From: Anaerolineales bacterium UBA5195
GTDB taxonomy: Bacteria > Chloroflexota > Anaerolineae > Anaerolineales > Villigracilaceae
Direction of reading: 5' to 3'
Length of the DNA stretch: 64,000 bases
Assembly (NCBI GenBank): GCA_002412925.1
Contig: DHVZ01000059.1
Coordinates: 1 to 64,000, forward strand
Of the stretch, positions 7,987-16,408 are shown piece by piece; position 1 is the stretch's first letter; the number at the start of each line of letters is the position of its first letter. The translations under genes were made by a program, and so were the position numbers. Below the pieces are notes generated by a model. It was not told the DNA's origin and did no database searches. It worked only from the letters and a program-made list of their open reading frames with translations.

Positions 7987-8083
7987 GCATTAATATTCAA
8001 TCTTAGGCCCGGTTTGACACCATCCTGCCACAAAACTATGCTATCCTATACTCGGTAGGTCATGAAATATTTTAAAGAAGCCC

Positions 8084-8131
8084 GATTTTGGGGTGCGTGG
8101 CGGGCATACGCCCGCCACGCACCCCAAAATC
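8084..8131. repeat. Long perfect palindrome, GGGGTG family copy 1
   Basis: Two 22-bp arms (8084-8105 and 8110-8131) match perfectly around a 4-nt ATAC loop. The arms carry TTTTGGGGTG. Similar palindromes occur at 61808-61849 and 42575-42626. Confidence 0.7.
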
Positions 8132-8145
8132 AGAAATTTTCCAAC

Positions 8146-8161
8146 TTTCGTGAAGTACTGA
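8146..8161. promoter_or_regulatory. 16-bp site upstream of the response regulator, inverted copy at 8864-8879
   Basis: TTTCGTGAAGTACTGA ends 6 nt before the response-regulator start codon. Its exact reverse complement begins immediately after that gene's stop codon (8864-8879), in the gap before the kinase gene. It could be an autoregulatory operator, but that is inference. Confidence 0.45.
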
Positions 8162-8167
8162 CACTCA

Positions 8168-8863
8168 ATGACCACAAAAATCCTCGTTGTGGATGACGAA
8201 CCCGCCGTGACCGACCTGCTGGCTTACAACCTGCGCAAGGCCAATTATGACGTGCTGACCGCCGCCAACGGGCGTGAGGCACTGGACTTGGCCCGCCAGT
8301 CCAACCCCGACCTGATCCTGCTTGACTTGATGCTCCCCGAAGTTGACGGGTTGGAGGTCTGCCGCGAACTGCGCAAGACCAGCAATGTGCCGATCATCAT
8401 GATCACCGCCCGGGACGAGGAAATCGACCGGGTGGTTGGCCTGGAACTCGGCGCGGATGACTACGTTCCCAAACCTTTCAGCGTGCGTGAACTGCTGGCG
8501 CGGATTAAGGCTGTCCTGCGGCGCGCGGCCCTGCCAGAGTCAAAGCCCACTGAGCCAGTCAAGGTCCTGCGCGGCCCCGGCGGCCTGCGCCTGGAAGCGG
8601 AAAGCCGCCTGGTCAAGGTGGCCGAAACCGTCCTGCCGCTCACCCGCCTGGAATTCGACCTGCTGGAGCTGCTGCTGACCAACGCCGGGCGGGTTCTGAC
8701 CCGCGAGCGCCTGCTCGAGCAGGCCTGGGGTTACGACTTTGTCGGCGACACCCGCGCCGTGGATAGTGCCCTCAAACGCCTGCGCGCCAAACTCCGCGCC
8801 GCCGACCCCGAGGCCGATGCAATCGAATCCGTGCGTGGGGTGGGGTATCGCTTTGGTACATAA
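8168..8863 (+). CDS. OmpR/PhoB-family response regulator
   Basis: The product is 231 aa. The receiver domain (residues 1-120) has the acidic pair D9/D10, the phosphoacceptor D53 (LILLDLMLPEVDG) and the conserved Lys in YVPKPFSVREL. A winged-helix DNA-binding domain follows at about 130-230 (LTRLEFDLLELL, RVLTRERLLEQAWGY, GVGYRF). With the downstream kinase it forms a PhoP/PhoR- or MtrA/MtrB-type pair acting as a transcription regulator. No good ribosome site precedes the start. A 16-bp inverted pair of sites brackets the gene. Confidence 0.93.
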   Translation: MTTKILVVDDEPAVTDLLAYNLRKANYDVLTAANGREALDLARQSNPDLILLDLMLPEVDGLEVCRELRKTSNVPIIMITARDEEIDRVVGLELGADDYVPKPFSVRELLARIKAVLRRAALPESKPTEPVKVLRGPGGLRLEAESRLVKVAETVLPLTRLEFDLLELLLTNAGRVLTRERLLEQAWGYDFVGDTRAVDSALKRLRAKLRAADPEADAIESVRGVGYRFGT

Positions 8864-8879
8864 TCAGTACTTCACGAAA
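8864..8879. promoter_or_regulatory. Inverted copy of the 16-bp site, between regulator and kinase genes
   Basis: TCAGTACTTCACGAAA starts right after the regulator stop codon, 47 bp upstream of the kinase start. It is the exact reverse complement of 8146-8161. Similarity continues outward on both sides (AATTT.GAAAAT). Confidence 0.45.
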
Positions 8880-8926
8880 ATTTGAAAATCGGACACCATA
8901 ACCGTTTCGTGATCTAAGGCCTTTTC

Positions 8927-10357
8927 ATGCCCATCCGTACCCGCATCTTCCTGAACACCCTGGTCATCCTCCTGCTTGGCATGGGACTGGCCACCGCGCT
9001 TTCCTGGCGGGCGGTTGAAAATCTCTATCTCGAGACCCAGCGCGAAAACCTGCTGGCCCAGGCCCAGCTCAGCGCCGCCGCGCTCCAGGGGCAGCCCATC
9101 CCAGTCCAGTTTGCCCAGCCCTACTCGCAGACCAGCAACGTGCTGCCCGGCATCCACACCCGCCTGCTCGGCGACCAGGGGGCCGTCATCCCCCTGCCGC
9201 TCAGCGAAATCCCCGCCCCGCCGATTGAAAACGCGGCCTCCATCGCGCCTGCCCAACTGTTGGAACGCCCCGAAATCACCCAGGCTTTGCAGGGACAGGC
9301 CGCCACTGCCCTCCGCGCCGTGCAAAACCGGCGGGTGCTGTATGCCGCTGCGCCAGTTTTGGATGACACGGGAACTGTGACCGGTCTCGTTTATTTAGCC
9401 ATGCCCCTGCCCGCCGCCGGGCTGCCGTTAAATGTGCTTTTACAGCTCTCCGCGGCGGCCTTTGTCGCCGTTTTATTGGCTTTACTCGCCGGGACGTGGC
9501 TTGCGCGCCGCATCACAACGCCGGTTGAGCAAATTTCCCGCGCCGCGGTCTCTGTCAACCTGGAACAGCCCGTTCCAACCACCAGCGGCATCCGCGAACT
9601 GGACAGCCTCGGGCGGGCTTTCAACGCCATGACCGCGAGCCTGCGCCAGGCCGACCAGGCCAAGAACGCTTTCATCGCCGATGTGACCCACGAACTGCGT
9701 ACCCCGCTGACGGTCATCAAGGGCACGATCGAAACCCTGGAAGACGGCGCCCTGGACGACCTGGCCGGGCGCGGGCCGCTGCTGGCTTCGATGCAGCGCG
9801 AGACTGAGCGGCTGATCCGGCTGGTCAACGATTTGCTGATGCTGACCCGCGCCGACGCCGGGACGCTGAGCTTGGAACTCCAGCCGCTCGACCTGGTTGA
9901 ACTGGCGCAAGCCCGCTGTGAGCACTTCTCCGCGCTAGCCAGCTGCTGCAACGTTAAGTTGGCGGTCAGCGGCGCAAAATCCGCCTGGGTGCAGGGCGAC
10001 GCCGACCGTCTGACCCAGGTACTGGATAATCTGCTCGATAACGCCCTGCGCTACAGCCCGGAAGGCTCAACCCTGGCGGTCGAAATCCGTGCGGGTGAGG
10101 GGGAATGCCAATGCGCGGTCAGCGACCAGGGCCAGGGCATCCCCGCCCAACACCTGCCGCATATTTTTGACCGCTTTTATCGCGCCGACAGCTCCCGCAA
10201 CCGCCAGACTGGCGGCGCCGGGCTGGGACTGGCGATTGTCAAGGCGCTGGTCGAGGCCCAGGGCGGGCAGATTAGCGCTGAAAGCGCCGAAGGCCAGGGG
10301 ACAACGCTGCGATTTAGCTTGCCAAACGCTGAAGGTGCGTCGCGCCAAAAAGGGTAG
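8927..10357 (+). CDS. Membrane sensor histidine kinase
   Basis: The 476-aa kinase has transmembrane helices at about 9-27 and 165-187. They enclose an extracytoplasmic sensor of about 135 residues with no recognised fold. A HAMP domain is followed by a HisKA segment with H255 in DVTHELRTPL and by an HATPase domain (N box DNLLDNALRYSP, G1 DQGQGIP, G2 GGAGLGLAIVKA). It autophosphorylates and passes phosphate to the regulator encoded just upstream. The last codons (ending GASRQKG) lie within the second 88-bp repeat, so the C-terminus was probably reshaped by that insertion. Confidence 0.92.
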   Translation: MPIRTRIFLNTLVILLLGMGLATALSWRAVENLYLETQRENLLAQAQLSAAALQGQPIPVQFAQPYSQTSNVLPGIHTRLLGDQGAVIPLPLSEIPAPPIENAASIAPAQLLERPEITQALQGQAATALRAVQNRRVLYAAAPVLDDTGTVTGLVYLAMPLPAAGLPLNVLLQLSAAAFVAVLLALLAGTWLARRITTPVEQISRAAVSVNLEQPVPTTSGIRELDSLGRAFNAMTASLRQADQAKNAFIADVTHELRTPLTVIKGTIETLEDGALDDLAGRGPLLASMQRETERLIRLVNDLLMLTRADAGTLSLELQPLDLVELAQARCEHFSALASCCNVKLAVSGAKSAWVQGDADRLTQVLDNLLDNALRYSPEGSTLAVEIRAGEGECQCAVSDQGQGIPAQHLPHIFDRFYRADSSRNRQTGGAGLGLAIVKALVEAQGGQISAESAEGQGTTLRFSLPNAEGASRQKG

Positions 10358-10422
10358 AGGCCGCCCCTTAAGCGGCAGGAACTCGAGTATGGTGAATTTC
10401 TGTCAAAAATGGTGCGACACAC
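10335..10422. repeat. 88-bp element with terminal inverted repeats, copy 2
   Basis: GTGCGTCGCGCC (10335-10346) and GGTGCGACACAC (10411-10422) match the ends of the element at 6055-6142 with two changes. The length is also exactly 88 bp. Subterminal AATTTCTGTCA matches AATTTTTGTCA of the inverted first copy. It covers the histidine-kinase stop codon. Confidence 0.6.
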
Positions 10423-10506
10423 TCCAGGGATTGCCTCCCAACTGACCAAAAACTGACACACTCCTGACCGGGTGAAAGGCTAAGATGGGGAAAAGAACAC
10501 CCTTCA

Positions 10507-10527
10507 CCCCGCAGAAAGCTTGCGGGG
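10507..10527 (+). promoter_or_regulatory. Hairpin in the SIMPL gene leader
   Basis: CCCCGCA / TGCGGGG with a 7-nt loop lies 25 nt before the ATG at 10553. It argues against a start at the upstream GTG-like codons inside the stem. Confidence 0.4.
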
Positions 10528-10552
10528 CATCCCAACCGCACAGGAGCCTCAG

Positions 10553-11377
10553 ATGAAACAATTCCCCGTTTTTCTCAATGCAGTCCTGACCGGCCTGCTG
10601 GCCGTGATCCTGCTCAACTTTGGCCTTCCCGCCACCCGCGCCCAGGCCGCCCAACCAACGGTTACTCCAACCGCACAGCCCGCCCAACCTGCCAAGCTTG
10701 CCTGCGACTCGAGCCGCAGCGTGCAGGTCAGCGGGACAGCCGTAATCAACGTCACCCCCGACCGGGCGCTGATCCAGCTTGGGGTGCAGTCCAATGGGAT
10801 GACGCCCGAAGCCGTCGAAGCGGCCAACTCGGCCAGCCTCCAGAAGGTGATCAAGGCCGTGCGCGCGCTGGGCGTCGACCCGAAAGACATCGCCACCGAC
10901 TGGTACATCATCGAGCCGGTCTATGAAGATTATGACTCGCTCTATATCAAGGGTTACCGCATCCACAACGTGATCGCCATCACCCTGCGCGACGTGAGCA
11001 AGGCCAGCCAGGTGATTGCCAGCGCTCTGAAAGCCGGGGCCAACCAGGTTGTCAATGTCGACTTGTACACCAGCGAACTGCGCAAATACCGCGACCAGGC
11101 CCGCGAACTGGCAATGAAAGCCGCCAAAGAAAAAGCGCAGGCCCTGGCGAACGCCGCCGGAGCCGAGGCCGGGTGCGTGCTGAACATCAACGAAAATAGT
11201 TGGTCATCTTACAATGGCTGGTGGTGGTCAGGACGCAATCAAAACACCATGACGCAAAACGTTGTTCAGAATACCGCTCCCAGCGGCAGCCCGGGCAGCG
11301 GGGCGGGCGATGAACCGCTCAGCCTGGGACAGATTTCCGTCCGGGCTGAGGTCAGCGCCACCTTCAGCTTGAAATAA
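10553..11377 (+). CDS. Exported SIMPL (DUF541) domain protein
   Basis: The product is 274 aa from the ATG at 10553, with AGGAG 6 nt upstream. An N-terminal signal peptide (AVLTGLLAVILLNFGLP, ending near ATRAQA) is followed by a short Thr/Pro stretch. The SIMPL domain then runs at about 50-220 (VQVSGTAVINVTPDRALIQLGVQ, VTLRDVSKASQVI, ANAAGAEAG). Homologues form ring oligomers at the cell surface or in the periplasm; their biochemical role is unclear. It lies directly upstream of an SPFH gene and on the same strand, so the two may be co-transcribed. Confidence 0.85.
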   Translation: MKQFPVFLNAVLTGLLAVILLNFGLPATRAQAAQPTVTPTAQPAQPAKLACDSSRSVQVSGTAVINVTPDRALIQLGVQSNGMTPEAVEAANSASLQKVIKAVRALGVDPKDIATDWYIIEPVYEDYDSLYIKGYRIHNVIAITLRDVSKASQVIASALKAGANQVVNVDLYTSELRKYRDQARELAMKAAKEKAQALANAAGAEAGCVLNINENSWSSYNGWWWSGRNQNTMTQNVVQNTAPSGSPGSGAGDEPLSLGQISVRAEVSATFSLK

Positions 11378-11435
11378 GCCGCCAGGCAGTTCCCCTCACG
11401 AACCAGCTTTGAACCCAGAAGATTTGGAGACCAAA

Positions 11436-12461
11436 ATGAACCCTATCCTTGGAATTGTCATCTGGCTCAGCGCCGTGGGTGCGATCGCAATTCTGACCAT
11501 CCACGCCAAAGCCAGGCAGAATTTCTCGAAACTGGGACTCTGGATTGGCATCGTGGGGCTAACGGCCATCTCACTGAACTTCCTGGCTGCCGGGATCGTT
11601 TTCATCTGTCCCCAGGAACGCGGGGTGGTTCTTTCAGTCATTTCGGCCAAAGGCTGCCGCGAACAGGCGCTGGAACCGGGCCTGCACTGGATTACGCCAG
11701 TGGCTGAACAGGTTCTCCGCTACCCCATCTCGCGCCAGACCTACACCATGACGACGATCAGCGACGCGAATACCTCCCAAATCTCATCCAATCGAATCTC
11801 TGCCGAGGGCGATTCGATCCAGGCCCGTACCCGCGATGGGCAGGAAGTTTTCATTGACATTTCGGTCATCTATGCCATCCAGCCCGAGGAAGTTGTCGCT
11901 TTGCACATCAAATGGTAGATGCGGTATAACGACGAATTGGTCCGCCCGACTGTGCGGGGACTGGTGCGAGACGTGGCTGCACAATATGGCACACAGGAGA
12001 TTATTTCTGCTCAGCGGGCTGAATTCGAACAACAGATCCGCGAGAAACTGTCCGCGAAGCTGGGCGAAAACAACCTGGTGTTGGTCGATTTTTTCCTGCG
12101 GGATATCCGCTTCAGCCTGGCGTATGCGGCCGCCATCGAACAAAAGCAAATCATCGAACAGCAAATCTTGCAGGCTAAAAACACCATCGAATTGACAAAA
12201 CTGGAGGCTGAACAAGCCCGCCAGGTGGCCCAGGGCGCGGCGGACACGGCCATGATCGCCGCCGAAAGCGCGGCCAAAGCCCGGCTGCTCGACGCGCAGG
12301 CCGAAGCCCAGGCCCTAAAATTGATCGCCGCGGCGATCCCCGGCGGCCCGGAGGCTTTCATCCAGTACCAGTACCTCCTAAAAATCCCGGCCAGCCTGAA
12401 AACCATCATTGTGCCGGGCAACACCCAGTTCAGCCTGCCTCTGCCTGCCAATCTCGAATGA
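11436..12461 (+). pseudogene. Band 7/SPFH membrane protein gene interrupted by an in-frame TAG
   Basis: The ATG at 11436 has GGAG 6 nt upstream. It opens a protein with one or two N-terminal membrane helices (ILGIVIWLSAVGAIAIL; LTAISLNFLAAGIVFI) and the start of an SPFH domain (RGVVLSVISAKGCREQALEPGLHW). The frame stops at TAG 11916-11918 after HIKW. It then continues in the same frame from 11919 with RYNDELVRPTVRGLVRDVAA, the normal continuation of prohibitin/stomatin-like proteins, through a coiled-coil region to 12461. One C-to-T change (CAG to TAG) would explain the break. It could be a real nonsense mutation, a sequencing error, or two split products; an ATG directly follows the stop. 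Confidence 0.8.
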
Positions 12462-12500
12462 CAACCTAAAGGGAAGCTGATCGCAAGTTTACGCAAGGAA

Positions 12501-12531
12501 ACAGGCCTTCACCTGCCAGGTGACGGCCTGT
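12501..12531 (+). terminator. Hairpin downstream of the SPFH gene
   Basis: ACAGGCC.TCACCTG pairs with CAGGTGA.GGCCTGT (12501-12531). Only a weak T-rich tail (GATTGTTCG) follows. Confidence 0.5.
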
Positions 12532-12550
12532 GATTGTTCGTCAATTCGAT

Positions 12551-12556
12551 TATAAT
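12551..12556 (+). promoter_or_regulatory. -10 element of the glycoside hydrolase gene
   Basis: A perfect TATAAT lies 11 nt upstream of a LacI-type operator. No good -35 is seen (CTGTGA at 17 bp), which is consistent with a regulated promoter. Confidence 0.55.
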
Positions 12557-12566
12557 CAGCGCATCG

Positions 12567-12580
12567 TGTAACCGGTTACA
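12567..12580. promoter_or_regulatory. LacI-family operator TGTAACCGGTTACA
   Basis: This perfect 14-bp palindrome has the central CG typical of LacI/PurR-family operators. It is identical to the site at 52944-52957 in front of the lacI-family gene in this window. It lies between the -10 and the start codon, where a bound repressor would block initiation. Confidence 0.8.
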
Positions 12581-12595
12581 TTAAGGAGTTGACCT

Positions 12596-13939
12596 GTGCG
12601 CAAATCCCTGACTTCTCTCATTCTTTTCCTGAGCTTCCTGGCTGGATGCACGCCATCCGCGCCAGTGCTTCCGACCCCCACGCCAGAACCAGCGCCGACT
12701 CTTGTCCCCACCCCGCGACCAAACAGCCTGTATGTGAACCCGGGCCAGTCGCTCGGCCCGATCAGTCCGCTGGTTTACGGCTCCAACTATGGCCCGTGGG
12801 CAGCCGTCCCGGCGGCCAGGCTGACCGAGGCTGAAGCCTCCGGTGTGACGGTTCTCCGCTTTCCCGGCGGCGAGTGGGGCGATCGCAACGATCTCAAACC
12901 CTACCAGATTGACGCCTTCATGGCCTTTTGCCAGCGCCTGAACGCAACGGCCACCATCAACATCCGCACAATGAAGGGCACGCCCGAAGCCGCCGCCGAA
13001 CTGGTGCGCTATGTCAACCTCGAAAGGAAATACGGCATCCGCTACTGGGCGATTGGCAACGAACCACAGTTTTATGAGGCAGCGCTCGGCGAACCTTATG
13101 GCGTCGACCGTTTCAACCGCGAATTCCGTACCCTGGCGGCGGCGATGAAGGCAGTCGACCCCGGCATACAAATCATCGGGCCGGAACTGACCAACTTCGG
13201 GCCAGACCCCGAGAAAAACCCCAAAGATTCAACCGGGAAAGATTGGATGATCGAATTCCTGCGCGCCAACGGCGACATAGTTGACGTGGTTTCCATCCAC
13301 CGCTATCCCTTCCCGGCGAACAATTTTGCCCCAGCCCGCACCATGGACGATTTGCGCCAGGATACCGCCCACTGGGATCCAACCCTCCAATACCTGCGCA
13401 GCCTGATTCAAGAGGAAACCGGACGCGAGCTGCCCATCGCCGTCACCGAAGCCAACTCGGACTGGACCAAAGCCAATGGCGGCGAGGCCACGCCTGATTC
13501 GTTCTACAACGCCATCTGGTGGGCCGACAGCCTGGGACGGATGATTCGGGAACGGGTCATCCTGGTCAACCACTGGATTTTGGCGTATGCCAGCGGCGGC
13601 TGGGGCCTGGTTGCCCCGGCTGGACCGCGCCCCACCTACTACGTCTACCAGGTCTATAAAAACTTTGGCGAGGAACTGCTCTACAGTGCCTCTGACGTGG
13701 CGGACGTTTCCATCTACGCCGCCCGGCGCAAGGACGGCGCGCTGACATTAATGGTCATCAACCTGGCAGACAGTCCACAGCGGGTGACCCTGGATATCGT
13801 TGGGAGCGCACCACAGACAGCCTCCGTCATCCTGCTCGACCCGACCCATAATGCCGCTGACCTGGGCGAACAGCCCTTTCTGGATGACGACCATTTAGTC
13901 CTGCCGCCTCAATCAGTAACATTGTACATCTTGAAATAA
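12596..13939 (+). CDS. Secreted lipoprotein glycoside hydrolase, clan GH-A-like fold
   Basis: The 447-aa protein starts at GTG with AAGGAG 9 nt upstream. A lipoprotein signal (LILFLSFLAGC, Cys near residue 17) is followed by a Thr/Pro linker and a TIM-barrel glycosidase. WAIGNEP (about residue 148) provides the likely acid/base Glu and AVTEAN (about 284) the likely nucleophile, as in GH-A families such as GH39, GH51 and GH79. The exact family and substrate cannot be settled by eye. A beta-sandwich follows at the C-terminus (VTLYILK end). The LacI operator upstream suggests it supplies sugars to the amino-sugar operon at 42.6-52.9 kb. Confidence 0.78.
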   Translation: MRKSLTSLILFLSFLAGCTPSAPVLPTPTPEPAPTLVPTPRPNSLYVNPGQSLGPISPLVYGSNYGPWAAVPAARLTEAEASGVTVLRFPGGEWGDRNDLKPYQIDAFMAFCQRLNATATINIRTMKGTPEAAAELVRYVNLERKYGIRYWAIGNEPQFYEAALGEPYGVDRFNREFRTLAAAMKAVDPGIQIIGPELTNFGPDPEKNPKDSTGKDWMIEFLRANGDIVDVVSIHRYPFPANNFAPARTMDDLRQDTAHWDPTLQYLRSLIQEETGRELPIAVTEANSDWTKANGGEATPDSFYNAIWWADSLGRMIRERVILVNHWILAYASGGWGLVAPAGPRPTYYVYQVYKNFGEELLYSASDVADVSIYAARRKDGALTLMVINLADSPQRVTLDIVGSAPQTASVILLDPTHNAADLGEQPFLDDDHLVLPPQSVTLYILK

Positions 13940-13960
13940 CCCGCCCTGTTTCCCCAAACA

Positions 13961-14038
13961 AACGGCGACCGCCAGGTCAGGTGGTCGCCGCGTCTTGCGT
14001 TCCGCGGCCCCTGCCCAACCGAAACGACAGGGGCCGCG
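13961..14038. terminator. Two hairpins between convergent genes
   Basis: GGCGACC..GGTCGCC lies near 13962-13988 and CGCGGCCCCTG / CAGGGGCCGCG at 14003-14013 / 14028-14038. They sit between convergent genes and probably end both transcripts, although neither has a strong T-run. Confidence 0.5.
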
Positions 14039-14043
14039 AGGTT

Positions 14044-14490
14044 TTACAGGTTTTGAATCCCATGCCAGGTGTGAAAAAAGATAAAAAAGGCCGCCAGCAG
14101 GCCGTAGAGCCAGGATCCAGAGATCAGCGCTATCCCAAGCAGGGCGATGAGCGGGGTCAGGCGCGGGGCGAACAAACCAGCATAACCCTGACTCCAAATC
14201 GATTGAGGCGCAATCAATAGTGGAATCCAGGAGGCAAAGTAGACCAGTGTGCCAACAATGTAAACCGCCAGTCCAATTTTCCCCAGGCCGCTATCCAATC
14301 TCAGACGCAATAACAATGGCAGAATGAACGCCGCCAGACGGAAAAGATTTTCCGCTCCCAGCAGCCAGGCCGGGGAATGCGCATCGGAGGTGATTTGCTC
14401 CTGGGTGATTTTCGCACCCAGGGCCAGATTCCATGCCAGGATGGGGAGCAGCAGCCAGAAACAGTTGGCCCAGGTCAATTCAAGTTTCAT
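14044..14490 (-). CDS. Small integral membrane protein
   Basis: The 148-aa protein has four to five predicted membrane helices: CFWLLLPILAWNLALG, LFRLAAFILPLLLRL, IGLAVYIVGTLVYFASWIPLL, LIALLGIALISGSWLYGLLAAFFIFF. It has no motif I recognise. It lies 67 bp downstream of the tandem-flavodoxin gene on the same strand and may be the last gene of that redox operon. The function is unknown. Confidence 0.65.
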   Translation of the reverse strand: MKLELTWANCFWLLLPILAWNLALGAKITQEQITSDAHSPAWLLGAENLFRLAAFILPLLLRLRLDSGLGKIGLAVYIVGTLVYFASWIPLLIAPQSIWSQGYAGLFAPRLTPLIALLGIALISGSWLYGLLAAFFIFFHTWHGIQNL

Positions 14491-14557
14491 GCCAGTCCCA
14501 CCTGAATCGTTACCACCGCTTCAGCGTCGATTTTATCCATGAACCACATGGAAAACC

Positions 14558-15820
14558 CTATTCGGCAAACGGCCGGGCAAAACGTTGTCCGTAAGCACCA
14601 TTCTTTTTCAGCATCCCATCGAAATACGAGTGCGCAATGGGGAGGCGCAGGAAGATTTGGAAAACCGGCCACAGGATGGCAGGGAAACGCTCCGGATGGG
14701 CGATTTTCGACAAAACGGACGGGTCAAAACAGCTCCCTGAAGCCAGCCCGGCCCCGAGGGCTTGTAAGTTGGCAAACAATTTCCCGTTCATTTCGGGCGG
14801 CATCAGGCGCGTCCCCTCGCCGTTGCCCTTGACCACTGTTCCGAGATAGGGAGCCCCAAGCCGGTTAGCCAGTTTTTCGAGATAGCGTTCGACATAGCGC
14901 GAGTGCAGCCCTTCAGGAAAGCCTGACTGGACGACAAATCCAATGGGCGGATTCCCATTCCGCCCTTTGAGCGGTTCAAGCGCTTCGATGAAATGTTTGG
15001 CGACGCCGGGCATCGAATCGGTGTAGAGCGGGAAGCCCAGGATGACACATTCCGCCTCGGCAAAGGCTTGAACCATTTTATCGGTTTCCTGCAAGCGGAC
15101 GAGGTGATGCGTCTCGCTTGGGCCGCCAAACCCGGCAGCAATTTCGCGCAAGAAGATGGGCGTGTTGCCTTTGCGCCCGCGCGGAGAGCCGTTGAAGAGG
15201 GTCAGACTGCGGGGCGGTTTAATGGGTACGCCTTGGGTGGCGGGTAAACGCTTCGGGAACGGCAGGCGGGCGGGAGCTTTGTCCGTGATCCGCCGGGCGA
15301 CTTCCGCAGCCGGGGTCTCTATTGTCAATGAAAATTCCAGGCGGGTCTTGAAGTTAAGCGCCGTCCGGCAGTGGATCTCGGTCACAATATGCAGATCGCG
15401 GGCGTCGGTGTCGGCTTCGGGTTCGAGCAGCAGGCCGAGGCGCGGCGATTTGGGATAGCGGCGCAGGTGATGGGCCTCGCCCTGGTCGACTTCCATGTAG
15501 GGGTGAATCAGCGGCAGGTGCTTGTCGTTGGCGCGTTTGAACAGTTCAGAGGGGAAGCCCATCTTGAGCGGCGCGGCCCACAGGACGAAATCAGAATTGA
15601 TGACCGCCCGGCCCATTTCGGGCGAGTCGTCGCGGTTGACGCACTCGCCGGGAGTTTTGACCCAGCAGCCCCAACAGCCGACGCAGTAGCGCAGGGTCAG
15701 TTCGCGCAGGTCAATTTGGGTGACGTTGTGCCCGCCTGCTTCGAGTACTGGTTTGAGTTGGGCGAGGTAGGCATCGAGGCTGCCGGGTTGGGGGCTGCCA
15801 TTCAGGATGGTGATTTTCAT
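14558..15820 (-). CDS. Tandem flavodoxin-like / iron-sulfur flavoprotein fusion
   Basis: The 420-aa protein holds two NADPH-dependent FMN reductase-type domains. The first (1-180) starts MKITILNGSPQPGS and carries C46-x2-C49-x2-C52-x7-C60. This resembles the compact [4Fe-4S]-binding motif of archaeal-type iron-sulfur flavoproteins. The second (about 205-345) restarts with TLFNGSPRGRKGNTPIF but lacks that Cys cluster. The C-terminal 60 residues (FPAILWPVFQIFLRLPIA) may be membrane-associated. The pairing suggests internal electron transfer between two FMN sites. It lies 3 bp downstream of a flavodoxin gene, and a polyferredoxin membrane protein precedes both. Confidence 0.8.
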   Translation of the reverse strand: MKITILNGSPQPGSLDAYLAQLKPVLEAGGHNVTQIDLRELTLRYCVGCWGCWVKTPGECVNRDDSPEMGRAVINSDFVLWAAPLKMGFPSELFKRANDKHLPLIHPYMEVDQGEAHHLRRYPKSPRLGLLLEPEADTDARDLHIVTEIHCRTALNFKTRLEFSLTIETPAAEVARRITDKAPARLPFPKRLPATQGVPIKPPRSLTLFNGSPRGRKGNTPIFLREIAAGFGGPSETHHLVRLQETDKMVQAFAEAECVILGFPLYTDSMPGVAKHFIEALEPLKGRNGNPPIGFVVQSGFPEGLHSRYVERYLEKLANRLGAPYLGTVVKGNGEGTRLMPPEMNGKLFANLQALGAGLASGSCFDPSVLSKIAHPERFPAILWPVFQIFLRLPIAHSYFDGMLKKNGAYGQRFARPFAE

Positions 15821-15823
15821 TTT

Positions 15824-16402
15824 TTACTCCTTAAACAAACCAGATGCCCAGGCTTCGATGGCCTTCCAGTTGCGTTTGTCGCCGGGCTGGGCCTGGACGA
15901 TGAGCAGGGCGAAAATTGCCGCCCACCATTGCAGGTTGAAATATTGCAGGCTGCCGCCAAAAACGCCGATCGAAACCGGTTTGACCGCAGGAGCGGCTTT
16001 CAGGATGGGCATCAGGTATTTTTTCAGGGTGGTGTAATTTTCCCTGAAACTCAAGCGGCCCGAATTTTTGGGCGGCTTGGGCAGTTTTTCGTCCACAAAG
16101 AGCGGAACACCTTCGAGGCTGGTTTCGTCGGTTTTGGTCAGGCTCATACAGGTCACGAAAATCGCCAGAGGCACGCGGCTGAGGGAATCCTGGTTACGCT
16201 TGAGAAAAGCCAGCGCCCCACGATGCCAGCCCAAAATCATGGGCGCGCCCAGCACAACGGCGGAATAGCCTTCCAACGCGGTGGCTTTTTCGAGCGGCAG
16301 GATGTCCACCTCCGCAGTTTTAGCGAGTTCAGCGGCCACTGCCTGGGCGATTTTGGCGGTCGAACCGGCGTTGCTAGCATAGGTGACAAGGATTTTTTTC
16401 AT
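15824..16402 (-). CDS. Flavodoxin domain protein (HemG/FldA-like)
   Basis: The 192-aa protein starts MKKILVTYASNAGSTAKIAQ, a flavodoxin FMN-phosphate loop (T/S-x-T/S-G-x-T form with NAGST). VVLGAPMILGWHRGAL follows, as in menaquinone-dependent protoporphyrinogen oxidase-like flavodoxins. A hydrophobic segment (FNLQWWAAIFALLIVQA) near residue 165 may bring it to the membrane. It is the middle gene of a - strand redox operon. The electron donor is probably the polyferredoxin encoded 6 bp upstream, by inference. Confidence 0.82.
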   Translation of the reverse strand: MKKILVTYASNAGSTAKIAQAVAAELAKTAEVDILPLEKATALEGYSAVVLGAPMILGWHRGALAFLKRNQDSLSRVPLAIFVTCMSLTKTDETSLEGVPLFVDEKLPKPPKNSGRLSFRENYTTLKKYLMPILKAAPAVKPVSIGVFGGSLQYFNLQWWAAIFALLIVQAQPGDKRNWKAIEAWASGLFKE

Positions 16403-16408
16403 CGAAAC

